The position numbers and the translations under genes are program-made. From an uncultured Prevotella sp. (GTDB lineage: Bacteria; Bacteroidota; Bacteroidia; Bacteroidales; Bacteroidaceae): a stretch of 64,000 bases of DNA. Positions 28,884 to 39,131 of the stretch are shown piece after piece (the first letter of the stretch is position 1; each line of letters opens with the position of its first letter). The stretch is taken from NCBI GenBank assembly GCA_944319915.1, contig CALUEY010000038.1:1-64000 (forward strand), written 5' to 3'. The notes beneath the pieces were generated by a model. That model was not told the origin of the DNA and did not search any database. It saw only the letters and a program-made list of their open reading frames with translations.

Positions 28884-31790
28884 TCATGCTCCGCAGATGC
28901 GTGAGTAAGGGCAGTTCTTGCAGATGTTTTCATCGGATGTTGGGGCAAATGGCATTTCGGGGTTGAACATTTCATCAACCTTTACCTTGAGGCTTCCCAT
29001 AAAAGCAGTGTGATACTCCTCGGCATCAATAATAGGTTTCTTGCCGAAAAGCAGCGTTGGGTCATAGCCTTCTCCTACGGTGTGCTGGATGAAGAGCAAG
29101 GCGGGGCTTGTAGGCCACTTGCCTTTGTTTAAGTCTGCATTCCGCCCTACAATCATGCTGTAGAGCATGGCTTGCAGATAATAGTCGCTGTGTTCTTTTA
29201 GCATTGCAGGGTCAAACACCGCCTCCAAGTCAGACAGAGGCTTTATCTTGCGCCCGCCAGTCTTGTAGTCTACAACACGCAGGCGTTTGCCTTCCTTGCC
29301 GTCAACAAGGTCTATACGGTCTACCCTGCCGCCAATCATTGTTGTAAAGCGGTTCGCACCTGAGCTTACTTCAAAGGGGGCTGCAACATCGGTTTCAAGG
29401 CCAATGATGCTGAACGGCGCCTGCTCAATGTCAACCTCTACCAAACGGTGCAAATACATCGCAATGACCTTTCGGTTTATCAACTGTAGTCCGTTGTATT
29501 CAGGCTTCCTTATAGCCCCGTTGAAAAGCTCGTCATTGAAAGCCTCGTCAACAGCTTGCTCAATGCTGACGCTCGATTTTAGCAGTGCTTGCAACATACT
29601 TTTAGTAATTTGTCCGCCTGATGCAGACAGGTGTTCATATAGCTTTTGTGCCGCACTGTGGAAAATATTGCCGAACACGCGGTTGTCTATGCTGTCGTCA
29701 TCTTCCGTTAGCTCCTTTATCCCGCACACGTAATTGAAATAAAACTGGAGCTGGCAGCGCATATACCTGTTGATGGCTGATGGGGTAAGCAGCGCAGTTT
29801 CTTGGCTTGCTGGCGACTGACTGACATCAAACCTTGAAAGAAGGCGTGTCATGATTTCGGCTGTCTTAGGCATTTCCGCACGGGCCGTCAGTGTGGGTAC
29901 TTGCCCTGATTGCAGCCTCTTTTGTTCTATTACATGGCTGCTTTCAATCATTATTTGCGACATGAACCTGCTCATCTCGCCTGTACTTGAGTTACTTACA
30001 GACTCGTTGTACATGATTGTTATGTCTGAGGCCCGCTGAAGCAAGCGGTGGAAATAATATGAATACACAGCTACTTTGTTGTCGATGGTTGTCAGTCCGT
30101 ACGCTTTGCGCAGGCTGTATGGTATGAATGAAGTGTCGCCAAGGCCTTTGGGCATATTTCCTTCATTGCATGACAGGATGAGCAAATGGTCAAAGTCGAG
30201 GTTTCTGGTCTCCAGCACTCCCATCACTTGCACACCAACAGCAGGTTCGCCATGGAACGGAATGCTTGTAGTTTGTATTATCTGGTTCATCAAGCGTTGG
30301 AGCGTGTTCACGTCAACAAGCAAGTCACGTGAGGTGATAAGCCCGTCAAGCCGGTTCAGCAGTGTGTACATCCTGAACAGCGACTCTTGAAACAGAGGGT
30401 CGGTTACGCCAACCGAATTCCTTGCCACGAGCCTTAGCAGCCGTATCAGCCAAGAGGTCAGTCGGCCAGACAGAGGCACATCTTCGTTGTTCATGTCTAT
30501 GCCGCCAAACAACAATTCTGTGCCTTCATCGATGCAAAGCTCCTTTCTGCCAGGATAATATACCTTGCCGTCTTTGTTCAAGCGCTGGTATAAATCACCA
30601 TATTGCGCTGATATATAGTGCATGTATGGGTGATTGAGCATCATATTGACATGATGTAGCCTATACCTGTCGCGGTTTGGGGAATAGCCAATGATCTGCA
30701 AGGCCACCAATACACGTATAAACGACGTTAATGGCGACTGGATAAGTGGGTAGCCGGTTGTGATGTTAACTTCCCCAACATCATCCGGAAGGCTATGTAT
30801 GACTGCCTTCAAAAGACTTTCATCGCATAAAACGACAGCTGTTTTTCTGCCGTCGGCAATGCGCTTTCCACTTTTCAGCCATTTGCTTGCATATCTTGCT
30901 TGAATCGTTTCTGTGGAAGCAGAGATGTAGGTTATTGATTTTCGGGAGTCAAAGTTGCAGTATATGTCGGTAGATGAAGTGTCCAGTTCATTTGGGAAAT
31001 CGGCAAGATAGCTAGCGATATAATGTCCGGCTTCATTCTGTATGCTTTTGTCCGAAGGCATATAATAGCTGTCAAAGTCCCAATAAAACTTGGCTTGCCC
31101 ACTTGCCTTGAGACGCTTGAACAAGTTGCTCTCAACTTTGTGCAATAGATTGAAGCCAACAAACAGATAGCGTTCATGTTCAAAAACAATGCTTTCGTCA
31201 GTGGCCACGCTTCTGTACAATGCGCCTTCGTAGGCCAGGCCTTGGCTTGCAAGCCGCGTGTTGAAAGAAAGGTATATATCATACAGCTTACTCCAAAGTC
31301 TTATGAACCGCTCTTTAAGCTCAGAATTGTGCTCTTCGGAGAAGTTGTTGAAGAACTTTTTGATGGCCTCAACCTGCACCTCACTAAGATAGGACACTCC
31401 GTCAAGCTCATGGATGTCGCGCAGGTTGGCAAATACCTTGTCTGCCTCAGCCATGTTCTTGTCGAGGTCGTCAAAGTCTGAAAGCAGCAGCTGGCCCCAT
31501 CCGTAGAAGTGATCAAGCGGCTCGTCGATGCCAGTGCATTCCCTGAAACTCTTGTGGAGGTCGCAAACAAGTTTTATGTCATCGCCCACAACGAGCTTGG
31601 AATGGCTTCTGAACAAATCGCTGATTGTAATGTAAGCCGGACTCCAGAGCGGCTTGCCGGCAGCGTGCGCAAGGTAATCGTTGAGGAACAATGATGCGCG
31701 CTTGTTAGGGAACACCACTACTGTGTCGGCAAGTTCAGTGCCGTATTTGCCGATTATGTCTTCTGCCACGTACTCAAGAAATGATTTCAT
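28884..31790 (-). CDS. addB: AddB-type subunit: PD-(D/E)XK nuclease with Fe-S cysteines
   Basis: 968 residues. The C-terminal nuclease shows LRVVDYKTGG, the catalytic D and K of the RecB family. Four cysteines are placed as in AddB iron-sulfur nucleases: one in YMRCQLQFYFN (about 668) and three at the end in ICKNCPYSRICG. The N-terminal part resembles an inactivated helicase (FPNKRASLFLNDYL in place of a Walker A). With the next gene it should form a complex that resects double-strand breaks for recombination. The start overlaps the addA stop by 4 bases. Confidence 0.8.
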   Translation of the reverse strand: MKSFLEYVAEDIIGKYGTELADTVVVFPNKRASLFLNDYLAHAAGKPLWSPAYITISDLFRSHSKLVVGDDIKLVCDLHKSFRECTGIDEPLDHFYGWGQLLLSDFDDLDKNMAEADKVFANLRDIHELDGVSYLSEVQVEAIKKFFNNFSEEHNSELKERFIRLWSKLYDIYLSFNTRLASQGLAYEGALYRSVATDESIVFEHERYLFVGFNLLHKVESNLFKRLKASGQAKFYWDFDSYYMPSDKSIQNEAGHYIASYLADFPNELDTSSTDIYCNFDSRKSITYISASTETIQARYASKWLKSGKRIADGRKTAVVLCDESLLKAVIHSLPDDVGEVNITTGYPLIQSPLTSFIRVLVALQIIGYSPNRDRYRLHHVNMMLNHPYMHYISAQYGDLYQRLNKDGKVYYPGRKELCIDEGTELLFGGIDMNNEDVPLSGRLTSWLIRLLRLVARNSVGVTDPLFQESLFRMYTLLNRLDGLITSRDLLVDVNTLQRLMNQIIQTTSIPFHGEPAVGVQVMGVLETRNLDFDHLLILSCNEGNMPKGLGDTSFIPYSLRKAYGLTTIDNKVAVYSYYFHRLLQRASDITIMYNESVSNSSTGEMSRFMSQIMIESSHVIEQKRLQSGQVPTLTARAEMPKTAEIMTRLLSRFDVSQSPASQETALLTPSAINRYMRCQLQFYFNYVCGIKELTEDDDSIDNRVFGNIFHSAAQKLYEHLSASGGQITKSMLQALLKSSVSIEQAVDEAFNDELFNGAIRKPEYNGLQLINRKVIAMYLHRLVEVDIEQAPFSIIGLETDVAAPFEVSSGANRFTTMIGGRVDRIDLVDGKEGKRLRVVDYKTGGRKIKPLSDLEAVFDPAMLKEHSDYYLQAMLYSMIVGRNADLNKGKWPTSPALLFIQHTVGEGYDPTLLFGKKPIIDAEEYHTAFMGSLKVKVDEMFNPEMPFAPTSDENICKNCPYSRICGA

Positions 31791-34700
31791 GCTTTCTCCT
31801 TTACCTCTTCTATTATGTTATTATATACATACCAAATATATCCCTTCACATCATCATGCCCCATGGATACGAGCAAACGCATATACTCGGCCACTTGGAA
31901 ATGATGCTCTGCACGGGGGGCACCAAACTTAAAGTCGACCACTACCATGCGTTTGCCGTCGGTCATCACTCTGTCCGGGCGACGTTCCACAACCCGTCCG
32001 CTTTCATCAAGAGACAATATAGTACACTCATTGAATAAAGTCCAACGACTGGAAAACCAATCTTTCACCCTGTCGTCAGCCAGGCGTTTGCGCAGCAAAT
32101 TGATTATATGCTGTGGCGTTGGGCCATAGCTGGGCAACACTCCGTCTGCCCTCAATTGCCCTAATGCTTTGTCAACGTCATCTGATGTAGCAATTGTAGA
32201 GAACACTCTGTGCAGAATGGCGCCAGTCTTAATGTAGTCTGCATTTTTATCAGGCTCGTCGGGAGCGTCAACGAACTCATGGCTTTTGTTGCTTTGCTTG
32301 AATTCGGTTTTGTTGGCAAATGTCTCAAGTTCAAGCTCTTCGATGCTGCGGGATGCCAGGAACGGATTGGCCGATTGCCCCCTTGACTTTGTGCGTGAAA
32401 CACAGAGGCTGCCATAGCAGAATGAAATGTCATTCTCTTTTCCCTCGGGGAAGTTGAGTTCGGCAGTCTCCAAAGCCTTGGCAACCTGCGGCAAGCACAC
32501 CTGAAGCAACTCAGAGCGAGAATTGGATGCATCCCTACGGCCAATTACAAACAGATTCTTGCTTGCCCTCGTGAATGCAACGTATAGCAAGTTGAGGTTG
32601 TCTACGCAATTTTGGAACCTCTCATTTACATATTCTTTTTCATAAATAGAGCCTTTCAGCCCACTGTTAAAATCAACAGGAACCAATGGCAGTTCATTGT
32701 ATGGGGGTACGTCGGGGCTGCACCAAATGACATTGCCCGACGTCTTTTCCAGTTGCCAATCGCAAAACGGCATTATGACATTATCAAACTCAAGCCCCTT
32801 GCTTTTGTGGATGGATATCAGCCTTACACCTTCAAGCCTGCTGCTTTGTATTGCCTTGCCGCAGAGGCTTTCGTTCCACTTGTCAACAAAAGCATCGATG
32901 TCTGACGAGGCTTCCTCAGTGAATTCACTCAAGCAATCGAAAAAGGCACATACGTATGCCCCTTGGTCTCCCAGCGATTTCAGCCCGAATATGTAATAAA
33001 TCTGCTCTGCCAACTCATAGAGAGGCATCATGCGGAGTTTTTCAGCCTTGCCAACGTACTCCTGCGGCAACAAAGAGTCCACCCCCCGGCCCAGGGCGGC
33101 ACACCCCTCAACCTTGGCATTGCCACAAGCTAAAGCTTGGTATGACTTTGCAAGATACATCTTGGCAATTTGGTCATCGGGATGTGTCAGCAAGTGCAAG
33201 GCATTGACAATTACGTTTACAGCCTGTGATGCATCGAGCCTGAAAGCTTCGTCTGACACTATCCTTACGCTTGGCATGTTTTCGGTGAAATAATTGGCAA
33301 TGAGCGGTATGAAACTGTTCGTGCGCACGAGTATGGCTATTTCTGTTTGTTCAACGCCTTGTTCGAGCAGGCTGGCCACCTTGGCAGCAACTGACTGGAG
33401 GGTGCGGCCCTGATAGTCATCGGCAGGGAGCAGCTCAATGCTCACCAAGCCATCCTCAAGCCGTTCCGTCGGTACTTGCTGGCACACATCGGCATAAGCT
33501 GAAGACAACTGTTCGACAGCATCGTTGGCGTCATCTCCCAGGCTCAAGCATTCGGAGCCTACAGCGCAGGTAAAGAAGGCATTGTTAAACTCTACAATGT
33601 TTCGCTGCGATCTGTAGTTCATACCAAGATTCCTTATCTCCATCTGCGCGGCAGGGTGGGGGAACTGACTTTCGATGCCGTTAAGCAATCTCCAGTCGCC
33701 ATCGCGCCACCGGTATATGCTTTGCTTCACATCACCTACTATGATGTTCTTCGAACCGATTCGGCTCATGCAGTCTGCCAAGAGAACCTTGAAGTTTCTC
33801 CATTGGATTGTGCTTGTGTCCTGAAACTCATCTATCATGACATGGGAAAGCTGGGTGCCTATCTTTTCATAAATGAAAGGGGAATCACTGTCGCTTATCA
33901 GCGACTTCAGCAGATACTGCGTGTCGCTGAGCAGGAAGCGGTTGCACTCCTCATTCAGTTCGCGCACTTTTTTCTCAATGCTGTTCAATAGGCGCAGCTG
34001 TTCAAGGTGGCGCAATGTAAGCTCAGCCGACTTATATCTGCACCATTGTTTTTCACGATCGGCCACAGCTTCATTCAGCAAACCGATAAGCCGATTGCGT
34101 GCCAGTTGGCATATCCTACTGCGTTCCGGGTGCGTCTTGCTTGCCCATTTATCTTCTTTCTCCAGGCAGTCTTTCACTCGCTGGCCAACCACCTTGGGAT
34201 CAAATATGCCATTGCGCAGCTTGATGAAAAAGCCTGCCACCCCTGCCGACTTGTTGCTCAAGTCATCAACTGCAAGGCCCTCAGCGCTAAGTATGGCGAA
34301 GAATCGGTCGGCGTAATTGCGCATGCGTTCCTTGGCCGATTCTTTTTCCTTTCGCATCCTGCCCTTATATCTGTCGAAAAAAGAGCTTTGGCCAATTACG
34401 CTGGAAAGGGGTTTTTGAGTCTCTTTATAGAATTCCCGGAAGATGTTCTGGCCAAACGACTTGATGGCTCCGATAACATTCCAACTCTTGTCCTCGGAGA
34501 TGTTGTCCTTGATATACCCCATTATCCAGCCAAGCAATTCGTCATTTGGCTCCAGGCTCTCTATCAGTTCATCAACGGCCTGCCTCTCCACCTGCTCGTC
34601 ATTAAGCTCTACACGGAGGCTGGCGGCAAGGTCGAGTTCGCGCGCAAGGTTGCGCAGTACGCTTTGGAAGAAAGAGTCGATGGTCTCAATCCTGAATGCG

Positions 34701-35008
34701 TCGTAATTGTGAAGCAGCAGTTGCAGGGCAATGCCTGCGCGCCTACTGGCAAACTCTGGCGCAACGCCAAGTCCTGCACACACGGCATCCGTGTATGACT
34801 GCGAATCGTCGAGTCGCCTCCAGATGCCATACAGCTGGCTTAGGATTCTGGTTTTCATCTCTTCCGTGGCTTTGTTGGTAAACGTCACGGCCAGTATTGA
34901 GCGAAAATCCTGTGGCTTGGATATCAGCAGCTTTATGTATTCAATGGCCAGCGTGAATGTCTTGCCGCTGCCGGCACTGGCTTTGTAAACTATCAGAGGT
35001 TTGTCCAT
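31787..35008 (-). CDS. addA: AddA-type UvrD/Rep helicase-nuclease
   Basis: 1,073 residues. Motor motifs in order: Walker A ASAGSGKT (10-17), motif II MIDEFQDTS (about 390), motif III-IV region VGDVKQSIYRWR, and motif VI LLYVAFTRASKNLFV (about 810). The C-terminal VVDFKFG with QVAEYMRLL is a RecB-family nuclease core. Both subunits thus keep a nuclease, as in AddAB rather than RecBCD. It is upstream of and overlaps addB. No promoter match was found in the gap before it. Confidence 0.85.
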   Translation of the reverse strand: MDKPLIVYKASAGSGKTFTLAIEYIKLLISKPQDFRSILAVTFTNKATEEMKTRILSQLYGIWRRLDDSQSYTDAVCAGLGVAPEFASRRAGIALQLLLHNYDAFRIETIDSFFQSVLRNLARELDLAASLRVELNDEQVERQAVDELIESLEPNDELLGWIMGYIKDNISEDKSWNVIGAIKSFGQNIFREFYKETQKPLSSVIGQSSFFDRYKGRMRKEKESAKERMRNYADRFFAILSAEGLAVDDLSNKSAGVAGFFIKLRNGIFDPKVVGQRVKDCLEKEDKWASKTHPERSRICQLARNRLIGLLNEAVADREKQWCRYKSAELTLRHLEQLRLLNSIEKKVRELNEECNRFLLSDTQYLLKSLISDSDSPFIYEKIGTQLSHVMIDEFQDTSTIQWRNFKVLLADCMSRIGSKNIIVGDVKQSIYRWRDGDWRLLNGIESQFPHPAAQMEIRNLGMNYRSQRNIVEFNNAFFTCAVGSECLSLGDDANDAVEQLSSAYADVCQQVPTERLEDGLVSIELLPADDYQGRTLQSVAAKVASLLEQGVEQTEIAILVRTNSFIPLIANYFTENMPSVRIVSDEAFRLDASQAVNVIVNALHLLTHPDDQIAKMYLAKSYQALACGNAKVEGCAALGRGVDSLLPQEYVGKAEKLRMMPLYELAEQIYYIFGLKSLGDQGAYVCAFFDCLSEFTEEASSDIDAFVDKWNESLCGKAIQSSRLEGVRLISIHKSKGLEFDNVIMPFCDWQLEKTSGNVIWCSPDVPPYNELPLVPVDFNSGLKGSIYEKEYVNERFQNCVDNLNLLYVAFTRASKNLFVIGRRDASNSRSELLQVCLPQVAKALETAELNFPEGKENDISFCYGSLCVSRTKSRGQSANPFLASRSIEELELETFANKTEFKQSNKSHEFVDAPDEPDKNADYIKTGAILHRVFSTIATSDDVDKALGQLRADGVLPSYGPTPQHIINLLRKRLADDRVKDWFSSRWTLFNECTILSLDESGRVVERRPDRVMTDGKRMVVVDFKFGAPRAEHHFQVAEYMRLLVSMGHDDVKGYIWYVYNNIIEEVKEKA

Positions 35009-35103
35009 GTGTTCGTGTTCTGTGGGTTTGCATTAGCGGCTCTTTGGCTGTAAAGTGCCGCGGGGATGGTATTATTTTCGTACAAATGGCTTCCTTCTGT
35101 GCG

Positions 35104-35191
35104 CTGCGGGCGGTTTGGCTTCCTAAAACAGGCCGTTTCATCACCCCATACAGGCCGTTTGACACTGCCAAACGGGGCATATTGAAGCGCC
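35104..35191 (+). repeat. 22-base tandem array, locus 4
   Basis: Units at 35126 (AAACAGGCCGTTT), 35148 (ATACAGGCCGTTT) and 35170 (AAACGGGGCATATTG), each 22 bases, with an older unit at 35104. The array lies in the 319-base gap 35009-35327, downstream of the DUF5686 gene and upstream of addA. Nothing else is seen in that gap. Confidence 0.8.
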
Positions 35192-35327
35192 ATTTGCTCA
35201 ATACTGAAACATGCTGGCACACAGACAGTTGGCAAAATGGGAAGCGATGCTGATAAATTTTTACATTTAATCAGCAACATGGCACATGATGCGATGCCAG
35301 TAATCGTATGGTTGGCAGGTTGTTTGC

Positions 35328-37358
35328 TTACCATCGCCTAAACAGTTCAAAAGTGAATTTACTCCCGATTTCTTGCAGTTTGCCATTAAGGAAGCTGCCA
35401 AAGACACCTACGGAAAAATATCTGTTGGCGAGTCCGTACCCAATTTCTGAGTATGGGCGCGTGTGCTGTATCTGTAAGAGGTTTAGATATACTCGCTCTG
35501 TTTCAATATACCTGCCAACCAATGGAATCCATGTAAGAAGCAACAATGGTGAACCGTATGAAGCATTGGCTCTTAGATAGTAGCGCGAAGCATTATACCA
35601 TGCACTGTTCAAAAGCTGGAAGTCGCCTGTCCAGTCGTCATCCCAGCCTCCGGGTATGTAATTCTCATGAAAGTTGGCAAAGTCTACGAAATAATCGGTA
35701 GACTTGTTCGTGTAAAAACCTCCGCCAACGCGCAAGCTGTATTGGCGCAGGCTGCGCAGGGCTTTCTTGAAAGATGCATCAAACTCCCACCGCTCGTACT
35801 TTATGTTGGATTTAAGTATGTTGGTAAGGCCTCGCTCATAGTTGGCAGTGAAAGTAGGTCCGCCAGGGTATGGAACAACAGAGAGCTTTACCACCGGTGC
35901 AAAGCTCCTGTAGTCAGAAGGCTTGCCCAATTGTTCCATCTCGGCTTCGTTTACGGCTGTCCGCCGATGGTATACAACGCCGAGTTGGACTCCTATACGT
36001 CTTGTAAGCAGTAGGTTTCCCGATATCCTAACCAGCTCGTCGTCAAAATAGTCTAAGTTTAGGGCCGAGAAGTCTATCGTGTCGCGGTTCTCTGCTCGTA
36101 TGATGTCAAGTACGCTTGAATTGGCTATGCGGTTTCCGTTAGCCCACGAAATTTCAACCCAGCCATTGCGTCGGGAATTGAAAGTATAGCGGAGTGGGGT
36201 ATTGAAAAAGAATTTCTTAATCTTAAAATTGTATCCTATCCGTGGCGAGAAAGTCAAGAAACGTTCGGGTGAGAAATTGTAGCGCGCCCCAATGTCCATC
36301 TTGTAGGCCAGACCTCTGCTGTTGCTGTAGCTCATGTAAAGGGGATTGAAAAGGGGAGATAACGTTACGGATACGTTTTGGTTGCTGGCATCTTGGCCGC
36401 TGATGATGTAGTCGTCAATTATGTCCCATGCTTTTTTCATCATCAAGTTTTTCTTCCCGGTTTCCTCTTTTCGTGCTGAATCGGGAAGCTGGCCATTGTC
36501 CATCTCACTCTTTTCATATATAAGTTTCTCTATGGTTTCAAGCGAATCAGGCCTTACGGATTTTAGATAATCAGCGGAAGAATATGCCTTGGCAGAGTCT
36601 GGGGGCGAAATGGCACAGCCAAAATCAGCATAGAACCTCACGCGCAGATCATTGCCCATGAATTTGAACGTGGCCCTTGAATCGCACACTTTTGGCAGCA
36701 ATGCATAAGGAGAATCACCTTCGCCCATTTTTGCGTTGACTGAAAAACGAACCATGTCGTATTCCCCATTGAAGCGTGTGCTTACTATCCGGCCAGTATA
36801 TCTGTCGACAACAGCAAATCCATCAACAAGTTGTGTGTTGTCAAGCTTGGGCCGAAAGGTTATGCATACCTTTGAACTGTCAACTGTGCTTATCCTGTAT
36901 CGATAGAAATACCTGTTGCTTCGATTGAACGGAGAGAGCATATATTCGCCAAAAAGCGATATTCCATAAAGGTTTGGTATAATGAACTGCATCATTACGT
37001 TCATAGCCTTGCGGTTATGCGGAATTGTGCTTTTTAGGGTGCGCTGATTAATGTCGTAGTCTTCAATGGAGCGAAAGCTGATTGTTCCGATGTTCTCACC
37101 TATGTAGTTGCGGTTTCCTTTGGCAATTGAGAACATCGATGGAACGAAAAAAAGGGTAGGGTTGCGCCTTATAGTCCTGAATGTGTATTTTAAGTAAAAA
37201 TCATCCTTGAACCCGGAGATGTTGGGGGCCATGTTCCTCTTATAGGAAAACAAGCGATCCATGACCAGCGAGTCTGCCACGACCCTGGCAAAAATGATGC
37301 CGGGCATATATAGAAATATGCCCAGCACCAATGCTTTTATGAACGGCCAATATTTCAC
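35328..37358 (-). CDS. DUF5686-family outer-membrane barrel protein
   Basis: 676 residues with an N-terminal signal anchor (MKYWPFIKALVLGIFLYMPG). The segment NRKAMNVMMQFIIPNLYGISLFGEYMLSPFNRSNRYFYRYRI (about 113-155) and the following VVDRYTGRI region fit DUF5686. The second half consists of alternating beta strands that look like an outer-membrane barrel, ending in FELFRRW. The usual N-terminal carboxypeptidase-regulatory domain is missing, so this is the short form. Function unknown. The predicted -7 box lies only five bases before the ATG, so the mRNA may be leaderless. Confidence 0.7.
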   Translation of the reverse strand: MKYWPFIKALVLGIFLYMPGIIFARVVADSLVMDRLFSYKRNMAPNISGFKDDFYLKYTFRTIRRNPTLFFVPSMFSIAKGNRNYIGENIGTISFRSIEDYDINQRTLKSTIPHNRKAMNVMMQFIIPNLYGISLFGEYMLSPFNRSNRYFYRYRISTVDSSKVCITFRPKLDNTQLVDGFAVVDRYTGRIVSTRFNGEYDMVRFSVNAKMGEGDSPYALLPKVCDSRATFKFMGNDLRVRFYADFGCAISPPDSAKAYSSADYLKSVRPDSLETIEKLIYEKSEMDNGQLPDSARKEETGKKNLMMKKAWDIIDDYIISGQDASNQNVSVTLSPLFNPLYMSYSNSRGLAYKMDIGARYNFSPERFLTFSPRIGYNFKIKKFFFNTPLRYTFNSRRNGWVEISWANGNRIANSSVLDIIRAENRDTIDFSALNLDYFDDELVRISGNLLLTRRIGVQLGVVYHRRTAVNEAEMEQLGKPSDYRSFAPVVKLSVVPYPGGPTFTANYERGLTNILKSNIKYERWEFDASFKKALRSLRQYSLRVGGGFYTNKSTDYFVDFANFHENYIPGGWDDDWTGDFQLLNSAWYNASRYYLRANASYGSPLLLLTWIPLVGRYIETERVYLNLLQIQHTRPYSEIGYGLANRYFSVGVFGSFLNGKLQEIGSKFTFELFRRW

Positions 37359-37363
37359 GACTT

Positions 37364-37394
37364 CAAAAATAGCAATAATATTTGAAGCCGCAAA
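37364..37394 (-). promoter_or_regulatory. Promoter of the DUF5686 gene, full consensus
   Basis: Reverse-strand TTTG (37391-37394), 19-base spacer, TATTTTTG (37364-37371). It ends five bases before the ATG, which suggests a leaderless transcript. Confidence 0.65.
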
Positions 37395-37408
37395 AAATAT
37401 AACTCTTT

Positions 37409-38281
37409 TTAGCCTAAATATTTCATGAGAATTTTGGCATTGCCGCTGTCGCGAAGTTTGGCAATGCTTTTCTCCCTTATCTGGCGTACTCGCTCACGCG
37501 TTAGGCCGAGCTGGTCGCCAATTTCCTCAAGCCCCTTTTCATGGCAACCAATGCCGAAGCACTCCCTGATGATGGTTATCTCCCTGTCCTTGAGCACTTT
37601 GTTCAAAACAGAATTAAGCTCCTGCGCCATTGACTCATGGTCCACGTGACGGTCGGTACGGCTATCCTCGCCACTTGCCATTACATCTAGCATGCAATTG
37701 TCTTCTCCATCCTGAAAAGGCGCGTCAATGGATACGTGATGACCATCGGCCATAAGGCTCTGCCCAATTTTTTCTTCATCAAGATTAGTTGCATCGCTCA
37801 GTTCTGATACTGATGGATGGCGCTGGTTCTCTTGCTCAAACTTATTGATTTCGTGGTTTATCTTGTTGAGCGAGCCTACTTGGTTCAATGGCAAGCGGAC
37901 AATGCGGCTTTGTTCAGCAATGGCTTGGAGGATGCTCTGCCTAATCCACCATACAGCGTATGAAATAAACTTGAAACCTCGAGTCTCGTCAAATTTTTGG
38001 GCGGCCTTGATTAATCCTATGTTTCCCTCATCAATCAAGTCCGTAAGCGTGAGTCCCTGATGCTGATATTGCTTGGCTACAGATACGACAAAACGGAGAT
38101 TTGCGGTTACGAGTTTGTCTTTTGCACGCTCCCCTTCGATGCCACCCTTGCGGATTTTCTGAGCAAGTTCAATTTCCTCGTCAATAGAAATCAACGGGGC
38201 ACGCCCAATTTCCACAAGGTACTTATCCAGTGCTTCACTTGAACGGTTTGTAATGCTCTTTTGAATTTTTAATTGCCTCAT
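37409..38281 (-). CDS. rpoD: Primary RNA polymerase sigma factor (sigma-70, ABfr type)
   Basis: 290 residues: region 1.2 (about 18-43), region 2 with TANLRFVVSVAKQY and FKFISYAVWWIRQSI (about 58-115), region 3, and region 4.2 helix-turn-helix EEIGDQLGLTRERVRQIREK (about 251-270). It lacks the long region 1.1 of E. coli sigma-70, as is known for Bacteroidetes primary sigma factors, which read the TTTG/TAnnTTTG promoters seen across this window. Single gene with its own -7 box. Confidence 0.93.
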   Translation of the reverse strand: MRQLKIQKSITNRSSEALDKYLVEIGRAPLISIDEEIELAQKIRKGGIEGERAKDKLVTANLRFVVSVAKQYQHQGLTLTDLIDEGNIGLIKAAQKFDETRGFKFISYAVWWIRQSILQAIAEQSRIVRLPLNQVGSLNKINHEINKFEQENQRHPSVSELSDATNLDEEKIGQSLMADGHHVSIDAPFQDGEDNCMLDVMASGEDSRTDRHVDHESMAQELNSVLNKVLKDREITIIRECFGIGCHEKGLEEIGDQLGLTRERVRQIREKSIAKLRDSGNAKILMKYLG

Positions 38282-38359
38282 ATCTGTTAATTAATGCCTA
38301 ATGAATTCGTAAGTACTTGATAATCAAAAGCATATCCAATACTTTTCTCTAAAGCGGTG

Positions 38360-38367
38360 CAAAATTA
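38360..38367 (-). promoter_or_regulatory. -7 box (TAATTTTG) of rpoD
   Basis: Reverse-strand TAATTTTG, 78 bases before the rpoD start; no clear -33 partner. Confidence 0.45.
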
Positions 38368-38474
38368 CGAAAAAAAACAATATGTTGTACACCCAATATG
38401 CTGTTTTCAAGGTTAAAAAACACTAACAAAACATTTTTGCTCCCAAAAATTTTCTTTGTTTCAGCGACAATGAG

Positions 38475-38482
38475 TAACTTTG
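38475..38482 (+). promoter_or_regulatory. -7 box (TAACTTTG) of the 210-residue gene
   Basis: TAACTTTG lies 16 bases before the ATG at 38499. A TTTG lies upstream at 38455-38458 with a 16-base spacer, shorter than usual. Confidence 0.5.
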
Positions 38483-38498
38483 CACAAAGTGTAAGATT

Positions 38499-39131
38499 AT
38501 GAAAAAATGTATATTCTCATTATTAATTATATTCGCATCGCTTGTTGCTAAATCGCAGGAAATCCCAAACCAGATTAACAGGACTACTGTTTTCGCCGAA
38601 TTCAAGCCTGCTGTCATAACTCTGACAAGTGGAGAGTTGCTAAAACAAAACTATGCTAACATTTTCCTTAAAAACAGCTCCTTGCTCTACAAGCATGGTA
38701 TATTTGACATGGAAGCTGACATTGAGCAAATTGAATCGGTTAAATTTGATGATTGCCTTTATGTGAAAGTCGACACGGTTCTTGCCAGAGTCATTGATTC
38801 AGTTGGCAACAAAAAAATGTTGTGCGCATCTTTTATTGATGTAGACGCTTATCGTACACGGCTGCTTAATGAGCATCAAGTGACAAATTTTGAACTTGGA
38901 GAGCACGTAAATGTTACATCGACAGATATCTCGGCCAACGAGCCAAAGGTATATCCACTTAATAACGTTTTTTATTTTGAGTTGGATGGAAAAACAGTTA
39001 AAGTTCAAGAGAGGAAACTGGACAAACTCTATAAGGGCGACAAAAAGCGTCTTTATAAAGTCATCATTCAGTCGGCTGACTTTAGCTGGGAAAATCCTGT
39101 GTCACTAAGGAAACTGCTTGAGCTTCTATGA
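38499..39131 (+). CDS. Secreted protein of unknown function
   Basis: 210 residues with signal peptide MKKCIFSLLIIFASLVAKSQ. I do not recognise the family. The body alternates short beta strands (VITLTSGELLKQNYANIFLKNSSLLY, LYVKVDTVLARVIDS) and ends with a basic segment (KLDKLYKGDKKRLYKVI). There is no lipid cysteine and no enzyme motif. It is in an AT-rich stretch with its own promoter, divergent from rpoD. The following 330 bases (39132-39461) show nothing but the promoter of the next gene. Confidence 0.6.
   Translation: MKKCIFSLLIIFASLVAKSQEIPNQINRTTVFAEFKPAVITLTSGELLKQNYANIFLKNSSLLYKHGIFDMEADIEQIESVKFDDCLYVKVDTVLARVIDSVGNKKMLCASFIDVDAYRTRLLNEHQVTNFELGEHVNVTSTDISANEPKVYPLNNVFYFELDGKTVKVQERKLDKLYKGDKKRLYKVIIQSADFSWENPVSLRKLLELL

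Noticed and set aside
28884-35008. A phage-defence island around the helicase-nuclease pair
   Set aside because: Domain order, Fe-S cysteines and the overlap fit the housekeeping AddAB recombination complex; no defence partner is present.
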